A stretch of 64,000 nt of DNA from Streptomyces resistomycificus (lineage in GTDB: Bacteria; Actinomycetota; Actinomycetes; Streptomycetales; Streptomycetaceae), in the NCBI RefSeq assembly GCF_001514265.1, contig NZ_KQ948989.1, positions 958,367 to 1,022,366 of the forward strand, in the 5' to 3' direction. Position 1 is the first letter of the stretch. Each line of letters begins with the position of its first letter. Made by a program: the position numbers and the translations under genes. Shown piece after piece: positions 1 to 8,929 of this stretch. The notes under the pieces are model-generated. The model worked only from the letters and a program-made list of their open reading frames with translations, was not told where the DNA came from and searched no databases.

Positions 1-27
1 CGTCAGGGTGCGTCAGGGTGCGTCAGG
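1..27. repeat. 10-bp tandem repeat at window edge
   Basis: The unit CGTCAGGGTG occurs twice in full and a third time for seven bases. It lies over and just beyond the stop codon of the leftmost minus-strand reading frame, and its true extent is cut by the window edge. Confidence 0.8.
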
Positions 28-365
28 TGGCGGGCTCTCCTTGGTCAGGGTTGGGGAGGCCAGTGACGGCTCCGGGGCGGCGGGGTGGCGCATGGCTGTG
101 ATCGAGACGGCGCCGGGCTCGGTGGGCGGTGTCCAGACGAGGCGCCAGGTGTCCGCCCACGCTGGTGTCCGAGGGCGACGAACCTGTCCGGGTGCGGCCG
201 GTCATCGTTCGGGGCTCCGATGCCGGCGACGTACAGCCCGCCGTAGGTGATGAACCCGTTGTCGGCCGCGTCCTCACTGCTGGGGGCCCAGATGCCTGCG
301 GCGGGGAAGGTCGTGCCGTCGTCGGCCTCGCTGGTCTCGATCTCGTACAGGGCCGTGGTCACCAT
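13..365 (-). pseudogene. Frameshifted small hypothetical gene, last of a four-gene operon
   Basis: I do not recognise the family. Reading begins at the ATG at 365 and gives a plausible soluble protein (MVTTALYEIETSEADDG and onward to about PDRFVALGHQ). Near position 165-180 the coding signal jumps to another frame, which runs on as TWRLVWTPPTEPGAVSI and stops at 13-15. Neither frame alone gives a convincing full-length protein, so one base seems lost or gained. The ATG overlaps the stop codon of the gene before it, the arrangement expected for translational coupling. The break may be a genuine mutation or an error in the sequence. Confidence 0.6.
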
Positions 366-1044
366 GAGGCGCTCATGTCCTCGAGGAGGGCCGCCAGGAG
401 CTCGCAGGCGTCGGTCTCGTGCGGGTCGTTGTAGGAGGCGTGGTCGCTGACGTGGAACAGCGTGTCCTTCGCGGTGACCGTGTACCGGGGCATGACGGTG
501 GCTGCCTTGCCCTCCCGTTGTGTGCTGAGGCGTTCCGCGTCACGGGAAGCGAGCCAGGTCTGGGTGTACGGGCCCATGCGGAGCAGGATGCGGCCGGAGT
601 TGTCCTTCCGGCGGGCTTCGACGTGGATGGCGTAGTGCGCGGGTTCCATGTCGACGTCGTCGGGGAGGTCCAGGTCCGCTGCGGGGTGGGGGAGCGGTGT
701 GAGGGCCGGGTTACACACTTCGGGGATCTTGTCTGTCTCGCAGCGCAGCCAGCCTTGCCGGTGTAGCCGAGTTGGTGGCCGTGGAGGTAGGCCGCGGTGT
801 GCGGGGTGTCGGGGTGGACCAGGGAGACGGCGATCAGGTCGGGACCGTGGTCCTCGCCCGGGCGGGGGTGGGCCCTTTCCACGAACGGTCCGACGCGTAA
901 GGCGATGTCCCGGTAGAGGCCGGGGGTCCAGGGCTCCATGTCGCGCAGTGCGGCGAGCAGCGCGCGGCACTGGTCGATGGCGGCCTGGTCCTCGGGGCTG
1001 AGAGGGCCGGGCGCGTGGCCGCAGCGGCGGAATAGGTGCTTCAT
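359..1044 (-). pseudogene. Frameshifted hypothetical gene, third of the operon
   Basis: The family is not recognised. The N-terminal half starts at the ATG at 1044 (MKHLFRRCGHAPGPLSPED) and reads sensibly for about 95 residues to the words YLHGHQLGYTGKAG. The C-terminal half, beginning WLRCETDKIPEVCNP and ending LLEDMSASW, lies in a different frame; the switch falls near position 755. Rejoined, the product would be about 227 residues, soluble and slightly acidic. The start codon overlaps the upstream stop (ATGA) and the stop overlaps the next start, so operon geometry is intact although the frame is not. Confidence 0.6.
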
Positions 1045-1297
1045 CGGATGGGCTCCTGCTCGGGGTTGGTGTGGGTGGGGTTGGCGGCAAGCATTTTCAG
1101 CACGCGCGGCAGGTGGACATGGAGGTGCTCGACTTCGACCTGGCTGCCGCGGTCGCGGAGTGCGCGGGCAAGGAGTTCGGTGAGGCCGGCCGCACTTTTC
1201 CGGACTAAGAGCTCGTCCTTGGCTGTAGTTCGCGCAGGGCCCAGGCGGCTTCGAGGTTTCGCCCCCCTTTGCCGGTGCCGGGCGGCAACGTCTTCAT
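1041..1297 (-). pseudogene. Frameshifted small gene, second of the operon
   Basis: The ATG at 1297 overlaps the hydrolase stop codon (ATGA). The first 25 codons (MKTLPPGTGKGGRNLEAAW and onward to ALRELQ) run into an early stop at 1205. A shift of one base near 1221 opens a frame that continues AKDELLVRKSAAGLTELLAR and ends at 1041, overlapping the next start. The repaired product would be about 85 residues, helical and charged. No family is recognised. Confidence 0.6.
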
Positions 1298-2628
1298 TTG
1301 TGGTCGCGCAGGAAGGTAGGGATCTCGTCGCGGGTCGGGTAGTTCGGCAGGGGGGCTGGCTTGTTCTGAAGGAACGCAGTGATGACGGCGACAGCCCGGT
1401 CGTTGTTGTCGTCGAGGCCGTTCCACATGTGGTGTCCGACTCCAGGCATGTACTGCGTGCGCTGGATGGCGGGGTCATTGGCAAGCGCGGCGGTCGCCCA
1501 TTGACGGACCTGGGAGGAGCACTCGGCGATCATCAGCATCGCGGGGGTACGTGAGCGCCTCAGTTGAGGGGCGATGGAGGGTGAGTCCTTGACCGTCTGC
1601 TGGATGCGGAGGCTGGCGGCGGGACTGAAGGAGAAGTTCTGTGCGGTGTCCTCGGTGGGGATGCGGTGCGCGTCGCGCGCGCAGTAGGCGGATGCGGTGT
1701 CGCTGCCGAGGTCGGCGGCGGTGAAGGCGTTGTCGCCTTCGGCCTGCCCGATCAGTCCGGTGTCGGGGGTGAGGAGTCCGAGTCGCATGAGACCGAATGC
1801 CACGGCGTACCGGGGAACGTCCGTTGATCGCGGTCCGGTCGGTGCGGGCGCGAGGCCCCGTGCGGATGCTCGGCCCTTGTGCCCGGTGATGTGTGCGGTG
1901 GGGCCGTCCATGGGCCCGGGCTCGGCGATGATCGCCCGGTGCAGGCGTGCGGCGACGCCAGGGTCGGCTAGGGCTCGGGTGAGCACGACTCCGCCTGAGG
2001 AGAATCCGAGGATGGCGACCTTGCCCTTGTCCAGGTGGTCGACGAAGGCGGCGAGGTCACGGACCGATCTGGAGATCGTGTACTGGTCCATGGTGAGCAA
2101 GTCGCTTCGTCCGCCACCGGCCTGTTCGTAGGCGTAGACGTCGTAGCCCTGGCGTGCCAGGAGTCGCAGAAACCGGTGGTCTTGCACTGAGATGCCGCGG
2201 ACGGGTCCTCCATGGAGGTACACGAACGGGACGGGATGCCGGGGCCCGGGGTTCGCGGGCGGGTAGTGATACACGGCGACCCGGCTGCCCGTGGCCAGGT
2301 TCCAGTGCTGAGTGGACACGAACGGCAGCGCGGGCGGGTACCGCCGGGCCGTCGGCACGGTCGGGATGCAGACCGTCGCCGTCAACGCCGCCGCGACGAC
2401 CACCGGCAGGAACGGCACGAGCCGCGCCGGCCAAGTGCGGTGCCAGCCCCGCCACAGCGCGAGGACAGTCCCGGCCCCGAGGGTCGTCAACAATGCGGCG
2501 AGCCCCGAACCTGCCCCATCCGTGAGGGTGATCAGTGCGAGAAAGACGACGACCAGCGTCGCGACTGCGGCCAGGGCCAGCAGTAAGCGTCCGGTGAAGC
2601 GGACGAGACGTATGGCGGACGTGGGCAC
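1294..2628 (-). CDS. Membrane-anchored alpha/beta hydrolase (proline iminopeptidase-like)
   Basis: A 444-residue protein with a GTG start preceded by GGAGG six bases upstream. Residues 13-90 hold about three hydrophobic segments, which should anchor the enzyme in the membrane. The rest is an alpha/beta hydrolase fold: oxyanion motif HGGP at 139-142, nucleophile elbow GFSSG with Ser210, and a late GVGHHMW with His399. These fit the S33 proline iminopeptidase/epoxide hydrolase group; the substrate cannot be read. It is the only intact member of its minus-strand operon and is divergent from a TetR-type regulator 62 bp away, which probably controls it. Confidence 0.85.
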   Translation of the reverse strand: MPTSAIRLVRFTGRLLLALAAVATLVVVFLALITLTDGAGSGLAALLTTLGAGTVLALWRGWHRTWPARLVPFLPVVVAAALTATVCIPTVPTARRYPPALPFVSTQHWNLATGSRVAVYHYPPANPGPRHPVPFVYLHGGPVRGISVQDHRFLRLLARQGYDVYAYEQAGGGRSDLLTMDQYTISRSVRDLAAFVDHLDKGKVAILGFSSGGVVLTRALADPGVAARLHRAIIAEPGPMDGPTAHITGHKGRASARGLAPAPTGPRSTDVPRYAVAFGLMRLGLLTPDTGLIGQAEGDNAFTAADLGSDTASAYCARDAHRIPTEDTAQNFSFSPAASLRIQQTVKDSPSIAPQLRRSRTPAMLMIAECSSQVRQWATAALANDPAIQRTQYMPGVGHHMWNGLDDNNDRAVAVITAFLQNKPAPLPNYPTRDEIPTFLRDHK

Positions 2629-2640
2629 GGCGGACCTCCG

Positions 2641-2658
2641 ACAGTTTCAGAACACTGT
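2641..2658. promoter_or_regulatory. Candidate TetR operator between divergent genes
   Basis: An inverted repeat, ACAGT and ACTGT separated by eight bases, lies between the hydrolase and the TetR gene. The motif GTTTCA also occurs twice, at 2644 and 2657, 13 bp apart. The unusually AT-rich stretch and its place between the two starts suggest autoregulation by the TetR protein. Confidence 0.5.
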
Positions 2659-2690
2659 TTCAAAACGACGTTATCAAAGAAGGTAGGCTG

Positions 2691-3314
2691 ATGACCGTGG
2701 GTAGGCCCAGAACAAACGACGAGGCCGTCAAAGAGCGGCTTGTGGAGTGCGCGACCGAGATGCTCGCCACCCGTCCGCGGGAGTCGGTCTCGGTCCGCGC
2801 CGTGGCCGCTGCTGCCGAGGCGTCGACGACGGCGGTGTACTCGTTGTTCGGTGGTAAGAACGGGCTGATCGGTGCGGTGCGCGACAGAGCCGTCGCTGGC
2901 CTGTTCCGGGACGTGTCGGCGGTGCAGACCTCGGCGGACCCTCTCGCTGACCTCTACGCGCTGGCCGTCGCCTACCGTCGTTGGGGGCGCGGACACAGTC
3001 ACCTGTACACGGTGCTGTTCGGTGGTGTGCAGGCCTTCGACCCGTCGGGGGAGGTCGGTGCCAGTGACCCGATCCGTCCGCTCCTCGCGGCGATCGATCG
3101 CGCCTTGACGGCGTCCGTCCTCGCTGGCGACGCAACGGCGATCGCCCTGTCGATCTGGGCCACCCTGCACGGGCTCGTGACTCTCGAACTGGCCGGGGCC
3201 CTCGACGCCACCACGGCTGAGGCCGCATTCCGCTCGTCGATTCACGCCACGCTGCGCGGATGGACGACTGCGGAGGTGTTCCGCGGTCTTCGCCAAGCCG
3301 AACTCGCTCGGTGA
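2691..3314 (+). CDS. TetR-family transcriptional regulator
   Basis: A 207-residue protein with an N-terminal TetR helix-turn-helix at about residues 13-60; the recognition-helix area reads EASTTAVYSLFGGKNGL. The C-terminal domain, with HSHLYTVLFGG near residue 100, resembles the WHG-type ligand domain. It is divergent from the membrane hydrolase and likely represses it through the shared 62-bp intergenic region. The start ATG at 2691 has only a modest AGG-type ribosome site. Confidence 0.88.
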   Translation: MTVGRPRTNDEAVKERLVECATEMLATRPRESVSVRAVAAAAEASTTAVYSLFGGKNGLIGAVRDRAVAGLFRDVSAVQTSADPLADLYALAVAYRRWGRGHSHLYTVLFGGVQAFDPSGEVGASDPIRPLLAAIDRALTASVLAGDATAIALSIWATLHGLVTLELAGALDATTAEAAFRSSIHATLRGWTTAEVFRGLRQAELAR

Positions 3315-3319
3315 CAGGA

Positions 3320-3599
3320 TCAGGCCGGTATCTGGCTCTCCCGATCCTGGTTGAAGCAGAAGTGTGTGGTCGGTGAAGACCGGCATGGCGTAGTCGGCGA
3401 GGTTGGCGATGAGTTCGCGGGCGCCGGGAGTGTTCAGGACGATGTCCTGGACCCGGGGGTTGAGGCCGTCCAGGTCGAGGATGTCGCGGGCGGCGGCCGG
3501 GTCGCGGAGGCGGTGACGGACGTCTTCGATGCGGGCGGCCGGCGGCCGGCGGCGGGACAGGGCGGCCGGAGTCGGTGTCGACGGCCGCCCCGCAGGCAT
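3320..3599 (-). pseudogene. Short frameshifted hypothetical gene
   Basis: From the ATG at 3599 the frame reads as a real protein for nearly 80 residues (for example LDLDGLNPRVQDIVLNTPG and LIANLADYAMPVFTDHT). Near 3365 coding potential passes to another frame, which reads FCFNQDRESQIPA and stops at 3320, six bases from the convergent TetR stop. Left unshifted, the original frame would run antisense through the TetR gene, which is not credible. The family is not recognised, and no ribosome site is seen before the ATG. Confidence 0.5.
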
Positions 3600-3626
3600 G
3601 AAGGGTGTCCCGGCCGGCCAGCGGGG

Positions 3627-4178
3627 TCAGCGGGTCGCGAGGGCGGGGCGCTGGTCGTGTTCGGTGGCCGCGTGGTCCGAGGGCGTGGGGAAGTCGTCGG
3701 CGGGCCACTGGTGCCGGCAGGCGGGTGAGGGGCAGAGGTGTACGCGGTGACAGGTCTGGGGGTCGTAGTCGAGTCCGCGGCTGGGGCGCCCGCAGGCCGG
3801 GTTGTGGACGGGATCGGCGATGTCCTGGGTGTGGCTGTCCTGGGCGTACATCCAGGTGACGAGGAGAGCGCCGGGGGTGTCCTCCGACGCCCTGCGGATC
3901 CGCCAGTCGGTGCGGGTGGGGTAGGCGACGAACCGGCAGCAGTCGCGGGTGATGCTGTCGGCGAGGTCACGCCCGTCGAACGGGCGCAGGCTTTGGCCGC
4001 AGGTGTGGCGCCGGCAGCCGTCCGGGTGGACACCGGCCTTGTCGAAGGACTCCCGGTAGAACGGCACGTGTTCGTACGCGTGCCGCAGCGAGGCACGCAG
4101 CCGCTCCAGCTGCAGGGCCCGCAAACCCGCCCCGTCGAGCCGTTCCCCCGCGTCGAACAGGTCCGCCGCGTCCACCAT
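3627..4178 (-). pseudogene. 5' fragment of a phenylacetate-CoA ligase-type gene fused to unrelated sequence
   Basis: The first 55 or so residues (with RALQLERLRASLRHAYEHV and PFYRESFDKAGVHPD) match the N-terminus of PaaK-type phenylacetate-CoA ligases, about 430 residues when complete. At about 4010 the similarity ends abruptly and the open frame continues into an unrelated Cys/His-rich stretch (RRHTCGQ, RDCC, NPACGRP, CPSPACRHQW), then stops at 3627. No AMP-binding motifs remain, so ligase activity is gone. The join looks like a recombination endpoint. I placed the start at 4178 (GAGG upstream) rather than the ATG at 4208, which sits against the palindrome upstream. Confidence 0.6.
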
Positions 4179-4213
4179 CGGCACCTCGCCCTCGTCCAGC
4201 ACGACCATCCGGG

Positions 4214-4231
4214 CGACCGATCATTCGGTCG
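4214..4231. promoter_or_regulatory. Palindromic operator upstream of the paaK fragment
   Basis: CGACCGA, four bases, TCGGTCG: a perfect 7-bp inverted repeat 36 bp before the assigned start of the paaK fragment. ACCGA/TCGGT palindromes recall TetR-type phenylacetate regulators (PaaR) in actinobacteria, so this is probably a surviving operator of the lost gene. Confidence 0.55.
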
Positions 4232-4355
4232 TGGTCTTCGGGATCAGTAATCCAGGCCGGGTCGGCGCGGGTAAGACGCCTGCCCGCACTTTCTCCCGTG
4301 TCGCCGACGGACAACCCCGTTGCGGACGCCTCGGTACGCCGTCAGGATCGGCGTC

Positions 4356-5228
4356 ATGCCGATCTTCACCGCGCCCGACGGGACCGAACTCACCTACCAC
4401 GTCCGCGGCGAGGGCGCTTTGCTCGTCGTCCTGCCCGGGGGCCCGATGCGGGCCTCCGCCTACCTCGGGGACCTGGGCGGGCTCGCCGGGCACCGGCGGC
4501 TGGTGCTGCTCGATCTGCGGGGGACCGGGAACTCCGCGGTGCCGGACGATCCGGCGACGTACCGCTGCGACCGGCTCGTGGACGACGTGGAGGCGTTGCG
4601 GGCCCACCTGGGGTCGGCGCGCATGGACCTGCTCGCGCACTCGGCGGGCGGCAGCCTCGCCATGCTGTACGCGGCCCGGTACCCCGAGCGGGTGGGGCGC
4701 CTCGCGCTGGTCACCGCGACACCCTGGGCGCTGGGCATGCCGGCGACGGGCGAGGACCGGCTGGCGGCGGCCCGGCTGCGGGCGGGCGAGCCCTGGTTCG
4801 AGGACGCCTTCCCGGCGTTCGAGGCCTGGCTGACGGGGACCGGCGACTTCGACCCGGCGTTCGCGCCCTTCTTCCACGGGCGCTGGGACGAGGCTGCGAA
4901 GGAACACGAGGCCCGCGCGGACGACCAGTTCAACGACGAGGCGGGCGACGTCTACGGCTCCGAGGGCGCCTACGACCCACCCGCGACCCGTGCCGTCCTG
5001 GCGGGGCTGACCGCCCCGGTCCTCGTCCTCGCCGGCGAAGTCGACGGAGGGCCGCGTCCCGCCCTGGCCCGCCGTGCCGCGGACGTGTTCCCGAACGCCG
5101 AGTTCGCCGTCCAGCCGGGCGCCGGCCACTATCCGTGGCTGGACGACCCGGAATGGTTCGTACGCCGGCTCACCGCGTTCCTCGACACAGACGGCGCCGC
5201 TCGTGAACCGTCGACGGCGGACGTCTGA
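4356..5228 (+). CDS. Alpha/beta hydrolase
   Basis: A 290-residue soluble hydrolase. Oxyanion motif PGGP at 27-30, nucleophile region LLAHSAGG with Ser96, acid in LAGEVDGG and catalytic His in GAGHYPW near the C-terminus; the triad is complete. The layout is like proline iminopeptidases and small esterases. I chose the ATG at 4356 because AGGA lies eight bases upstream. It stands alone, with its promoter in the 4232-4355 gap, and converges on the sulfatase gene. Substrate unknown. Confidence 0.85.
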   Translation: MPIFTAPDGTELTYHVRGEGALLVVLPGGPMRASAYLGDLGGLAGHRRLVLLDLRGTGNSAVPDDPATYRCDRLVDDVEALRAHLGSARMDLLAHSAGGSLAMLYAARYPERVGRLALVTATPWALGMPATGEDRLAAARLRAGEPWFEDAFPAFEAWLTGTGDFDPAFAPFFHGRWDEAAKEHEARADDQFNDEAGDVYGSEGAYDPPATRAVLAGLTAPVLVLAGEVDGGPRPALARRAADVFPNAEFAVQPGAGHYPWLDDPEWFVRRLTAFLDTDGAAREPSTADV

Positions 5229-5261
5229 CGGACGGGGCCGGGGCTGGGGAGTTCCCGGTCG

Positions 5262-7082
5262 TCACTGCCCGTACGCCGTCATGAAGCGGTCGCGGAACTT
5301 GTCCATGCCCCATTGCGGAGCGTTCCCGGCGGGCTTGAGGCCGTCGGTCCAGCCCCAGTCGGAGATCCTGTCCAGCACCTTCTTGTCGCGGGCGACGATG
5401 GTGACGGGCACGTCCTTGCCGGTGTCGCCCGCGGTGACGGTGGGGACCGGTTGGTGGTCGCCGAGGAAGACCAGCACCGTGTCCTCGTCGCCGTAGCGCT
5501 CGACCCACTCGGTCAGGCTGCGCAGCGAGTACTCGATGGCCCGCCGGTACTCGGTGCGCACGCGCTCGGGGTCCTTCCAGACCTCCTTGGGGTCCTCGCC
5601 CCGCTTCTTGATCTCGTGGAACACCGAACCGTCGCCGAGGTCGTCCCAGTCGATCATCTCGGCCAGCGGGGACCAGGGGTTGTGGCTGGAGGCCAGGATG
5701 ATCTCCGCCATGATCGGCTCGCGGTCCTTCCTGCCGTGCTCCAGGCGTTCGAAGGCCTCCAGGCTGAACTGGTCCGGCACGGGGGTCCAGCTGAAGTACG
5801 GGCCCTGGTAACCGAGGTGCTCGGAGTCGTAGATGTGGTCGAGTCCGAAGAACTTGCCCTCCGGCCAGGCGCGGCGGACGCCCGGCACGATGCCCACCGT
5901 CCGCCAGTCGCCGGTCTTCTGGAAGTAGCTGGTGAGGGTCGCGCGGTCGCTGGTGGTCAGGCTCCGGTACCGCTGCTGGTTCTTGATCCACAGACCGGAC
6001 AGGAACGTCGAGTGGGCGAGCCAGCTGCCGGCGCCGGTCACCGGCGACCGCAGCCAGGCGCTGCGCGACTCGAAGCCGGCCGACTTCAGGGTGCTGGTGC
6101 CCTCCTTGAGGACGGCGTCGATCTGCGGCGCCATGTCCGGGTCGTCGATCGCCACCCGGCCGTAGCTCTCGATGAACGTGAACAGAACGTCCTTGCCGCG
6201 CAGGCCGGTCAGCAACCGGTCGGGCGGCGTCGCGGCGAACGCGTCGACGGCGGCCTGCTTCCGGAAGACCTTGGCGTCCTTGAGGCCCGCCCGCACCTGT
6301 TCCACGCGGTTGCCGAGGAACTCGGTGTTGCCCTTCGTGGCGAGCGGGACGCCGCTGAACTGCACGCCCAGGGTCACGCAGGTGATCCAGGCGGTGCCGA
6401 GGACCAGTGTGGTGCGGGCGGCGGCGGGACGGTGGCGGACCATGAGGTTGGTCAGCCGCACCGTCGCCAGGGTGGTCAGCACGAGCAGGGCGACGAACAG
6501 GACGACGACGCCGACCACGGCGAGAACCTGACCGGTGCGGCCGAAGGACTCCCTGAGGAAGTCCGTCGCGTTCCGGAGCATGATCCAGTCCAGGACCAGG
6601 TCGAAGGGCCGGGCCAGGATCTGGTAGAAGCCCATGTCGACGAACTTCAGGACGGTCAGCAGCCCGAGGAGGACTCCCGAGACCACCGCCGCGATCCGCC
6701 GTGGCCTCGGCGGCAGCACGAGCAGCAGCGCCACGAGGAGGATCCCCTCGGCGGGGATGCGGAAGAACGCCTCGAAGTTGAGCCGTTCGAGGCGGTTGGG
6801 CAGCAGGAGCGCGAAGAGGACGAGCGCGCCGGCCAGCACGGACGTCCCGACGGTCACGCCGTGTGCCGTGCGGGGGAAGCGGCGCCGCCAGCCGAACCAG
6901 CCTGGTTGCGGGGCGCCGGATGTCGCCTCGGGCCCGGGTTCCGCTTCCTCGGCGCCGTCGTGTTCTCTCTCCCGTGCGGCGCCGGAGTCCTCTCCCGCCT
7001 TCGCCGTCACGGCGGTGTCGCCGTCCGTGTCCGCCCCGCCCTCGGTGTCCGACAGCTGACGAGAGCGAGTGAAGAGCGACAC
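5262..7082 (-). CDS. Membrane sulfatase-family protein (alkaline phosphatase superfamily)
   Basis: A 606-residue protein. An acidic N-terminal cytoplasmic stretch of about 70 residues is followed by roughly five transmembrane segments (about 77-242), then an extracellular catalytic domain from residue 295 starting KDVLFTFIESYGR, with FLGDHQPVP near the end carrying the Asp/His metal ligands. This is the topology of lipoteichoic-acid-synthase-like enzymes and mdoB-type phosphoglycerol transferases; in Streptomyces it may modify a wall polymer or glycolipid. The GTG start at 7082 has AAGGA seven bases upstream; an ATG at 7148 lacks one. Confidence 0.8.
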   Translation of the reverse strand: MSLFTRSRQLSDTEGGADTDGDTAVTAKAGEDSGAAREREHDGAEEAEPGPEATSGAPQPGWFGWRRRFPRTAHGVTVGTSVLAGALVLFALLLPNRLERLNFEAFFRIPAEGILLVALLLVLPPRPRRIAAVVSGVLLGLLTVLKFVDMGFYQILARPFDLVLDWIMLRNATDFLRESFGRTGQVLAVVGVVVLFVALLVLTTLATVRLTNLMVRHRPAAARTTLVLGTAWITCVTLGVQFSGVPLATKGNTEFLGNRVEQVRAGLKDAKVFRKQAAVDAFAATPPDRLLTGLRGKDVLFTFIESYGRVAIDDPDMAPQIDAVLKEGTSTLKSAGFESRSAWLRSPVTGAGSWLAHSTFLSGLWIKNQQRYRSLTTSDRATLTSYFQKTGDWRTVGIVPGVRRAWPEGKFFGLDHIYDSEHLGYQGPYFSWTPVPDQFSLEAFERLEHGRKDREPIMAEIILASSHNPWSPLAEMIDWDDLGDGSVFHEIKKRGEDPKEVWKDPERVRTEYRRAIEYSLRSLTEWVERYGDEDTVLVFLGDHQPVPTVTAGDTGKDVPVTIVARDKKVLDRISDWGWTDGLKPAGNAPQWGMDKFRDRFMTAYGQ

Positions 7083-7197
7083 CCGGTGGTCCTTCCGTGC
7101 GGTGGTGCGACTGGCATGGCAAACGGGGCCGACGGCCCAGCCTGCCACTACCAGTACGTCCGCAGGTCACCTTCGGTTCAATCGCCGGAGTGGGTAA

Positions 7198-8817
7198 TCA
7201 CTCGTCCGCCGCCACCGCCACCTCTCGAGCCCACCGGTAGTCCGCCTTGCCGCTCGGCGACCGCCGCACGGCCTGGGTCACCACCAGCTGGCGGGGGATC
7301 TTGTACCCGGCGAGGCGGCTTCGGCAGTGCGTGCGGATGTCGTCCAGGGACGGTGGTACCGCTCCCTCGCGCAGCTGCACCACGGCCGCCACGTGGTGGC
7401 CCCACCGGGGGTCCGGCACTCCGGCGACCAGTGCGTCGTAGACGTCGGGATGGGACTTGAGCGCCTGCTCGACCTCCTCCGGGTACACCTTCTCGCCGCC
7501 CGTGTTGATGCACTGCGAGCCCCGCCCGAGGACGGTGACGACGCCCTCCTCGTCGACGGTGGCCATGTCGCCGAGCAGCACCCACCGCTCACCGTCCTTC
7601 TCGAAGAAGGTCTCGGCGGTCTTGCGCGGGTCGTTGTAGTAGCCCAGCGGGACATGGCCGCACTGCGCGACCCGGCCCACCGCCCCGACGGCCACCGGCT
7701 CGTGGGTCGCCGGATCGACCACCTGGGTGCGGGAGTTGACGCGGACGCGGAAGCCCCGCTCCGGACCAGAGTCCTCGGTCGCCGTGCCGTTGAAGCCGGA
7801 CTCGGAGGAGCCGAAGTTGTTGAGCAGCATCACGTTCGGGACGAGCGCCCGGAACTGCCTGCGCACCGTGTCGGACATGATCGCACCCGACGAGGACACG
7901 CTGAACATGGAGGACATGTCGATGCCCCTCAACGGCCCCTCGAGCGCGTCGATCAGCGGCCGCAGCATCGCGTCGCCCACCAGCGACATGCTGGTGACCT
8001 TCTCCTTCTCGATCGTCCGCAGCACCTGTTCGGGCACGAACTTGCGGTGCAGTACGACCCGTTGGCCGAAGTTGAAACCGATGAACGCCGTGAGGGTGGA
8101 CGTGCCGTGCATCATCGGGGGAGCGGGGAAGAAGGTGATCCCGGCGCCGCCGGCCGCGACCCGCTCGGCGAGCTCCTCCGGCTTCTTCACCGGCTCGCCG
8201 GTCGGCGCGCCACCGCCGAGCCCCGAGAAGAACAGGTCCTCCTGGCGCCACATCACGCCCTTGGGCATCCCGGTGGTGCCCCCGGTGTAGATGATGAACT
8301 GGTCGTCACCGGAGCGGGACGGGAACCCGCGCTCCGGTGATCCGGAACTCTCCGCCTCCGCGAAGCCGACCGCGGGCACCTCGGCCGCCCCCGGGGCCGG
8401 TGAGCCGACCCGGACCAGGTGCCGTAGCGCCCCGGTGTGCGGCAGTGCCGCCGCCACCCGGTCGGTGAACTCCGCGTCGAAGACCAGGGCCACCAGATCG
8501 GCGTCCCGGTAGAGGTAGACCAACTCGTCCTCGACGTAGCGGTAGTTGACGTTGACCGGCACGATCCGCGCCTTCAGGCAGCCGAGCGCGGTCTGGAGGT
8601 ACTCGACGCCGTTGTACAGGTGCAGCCCGACGTGCTCGCCGGGGCGCACCCCGCTGTCGAGAAGGTGGTGGCCCACGCGGTTGGCGGCGGCGTCCAGTTC
8701 CGCGTACGTCAGCCGGCGTTCCGCGCCCGTACCGGGATGGTCGATGTACATCAGTGCCTCGCGGTCCGGGACCACGTCGACGACCGACTCGAACAGGTCG
8801 GCAAGGTTGTACTCCAC
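7198..8817 (-). CDS. Acyl-CoA synthetase (fatty-acid/steroid acid-CoA ligase type)
   Basis: A 539-residue ANL-superfamily enzyme that would activate a carboxylic acid to its CoA thioester through an acyl-adenylate. The P-loop YTGGTTGMPKG lies at 177-187, a central NNFGSSESG follows, then GDMATVDEEG, and the catalytic lysine is K524 in SPSGKADY. The Y(T)GGTTGMPKGVMW form resembles FadD17/FadD19-type ligases of steroid side chains. The GTG start has AGGAGG just upstream. It is divergent from the hydratase/DUF35/thiolase operon and presumably feeds it with substrate. Confidence 0.87.
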   Translation of the reverse strand: MEYNLADLFESVVDVVPDREALMYIDHPGTGAERRLTYAELDAAANRVGHHLLDSGVRPGEHVGLHLYNGVEYLQTALGCLKARIVPVNVNYRYVEDELVYLYRDADLVALVFDAEFTDRVAAALPHTGALRHLVRVGSPAPGAAEVPAVGFAEAESSGSPERGFPSRSGDDQFIIYTGGTTGMPKGVMWRQEDLFFSGLGGGAPTGEPVKKPEELAERVAAGGAGITFFPAPPMMHGTSTLTAFIGFNFGQRVVLHRKFVPEQVLRTIEKEKVTSMSLVGDAMLRPLIDALEGPLRGIDMSSMFSVSSSGAIMSDTVRRQFRALVPNVMLLNNFGSSESGFNGTATEDSGPERGFRVRVNSRTQVVDPATHEPVAVGAVGRVAQCGHVPLGYYNDPRKTAETFFEKDGERWVLLGDMATVDEEGVVTVLGRGSQCINTGGEKVYPEEVEQALKSHPDVYDALVAGVPDPRWGHHVAAVVQLREGAVPPSLDDIRTHCRSRLAGYKIPRQLVVTQAVRRSPSGKADYRWAREVAVAADE

Positions 8818-8929
8818 CGCTCCTCCTGACCTCGGACGGCCCCACCGCCGAACAGGTTCTGGCTCTGTGGCGGTTCGCGGTCATCAGAGCAAAGGCCACG
8901 GCAACTGTGAAGGGTGCGCGGCGAAGAAA

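Noticed and set aside
2532..3599. Long minus-strand open frame of 355 residues running through the TetR gene
   Set aside because: Only the part before about 3365 has coding character; the rest is antisense to a clear TetR gene and is low complexity.
1..4200. Mobile element or phage island at the left end
   Set aside because: Gene breaks and a recombination joint are visible, but no integrase, transposase, att site or tRNA was found.
5313..7460. 715-residue plus-strand open frame opposite the sulfatase gene
   Set aside because: It mirrors the sulfatase codon bias and is rich in Val/Gly/Arg/Asp without motifs, as expected for a shadow frame in high-GC DNA.
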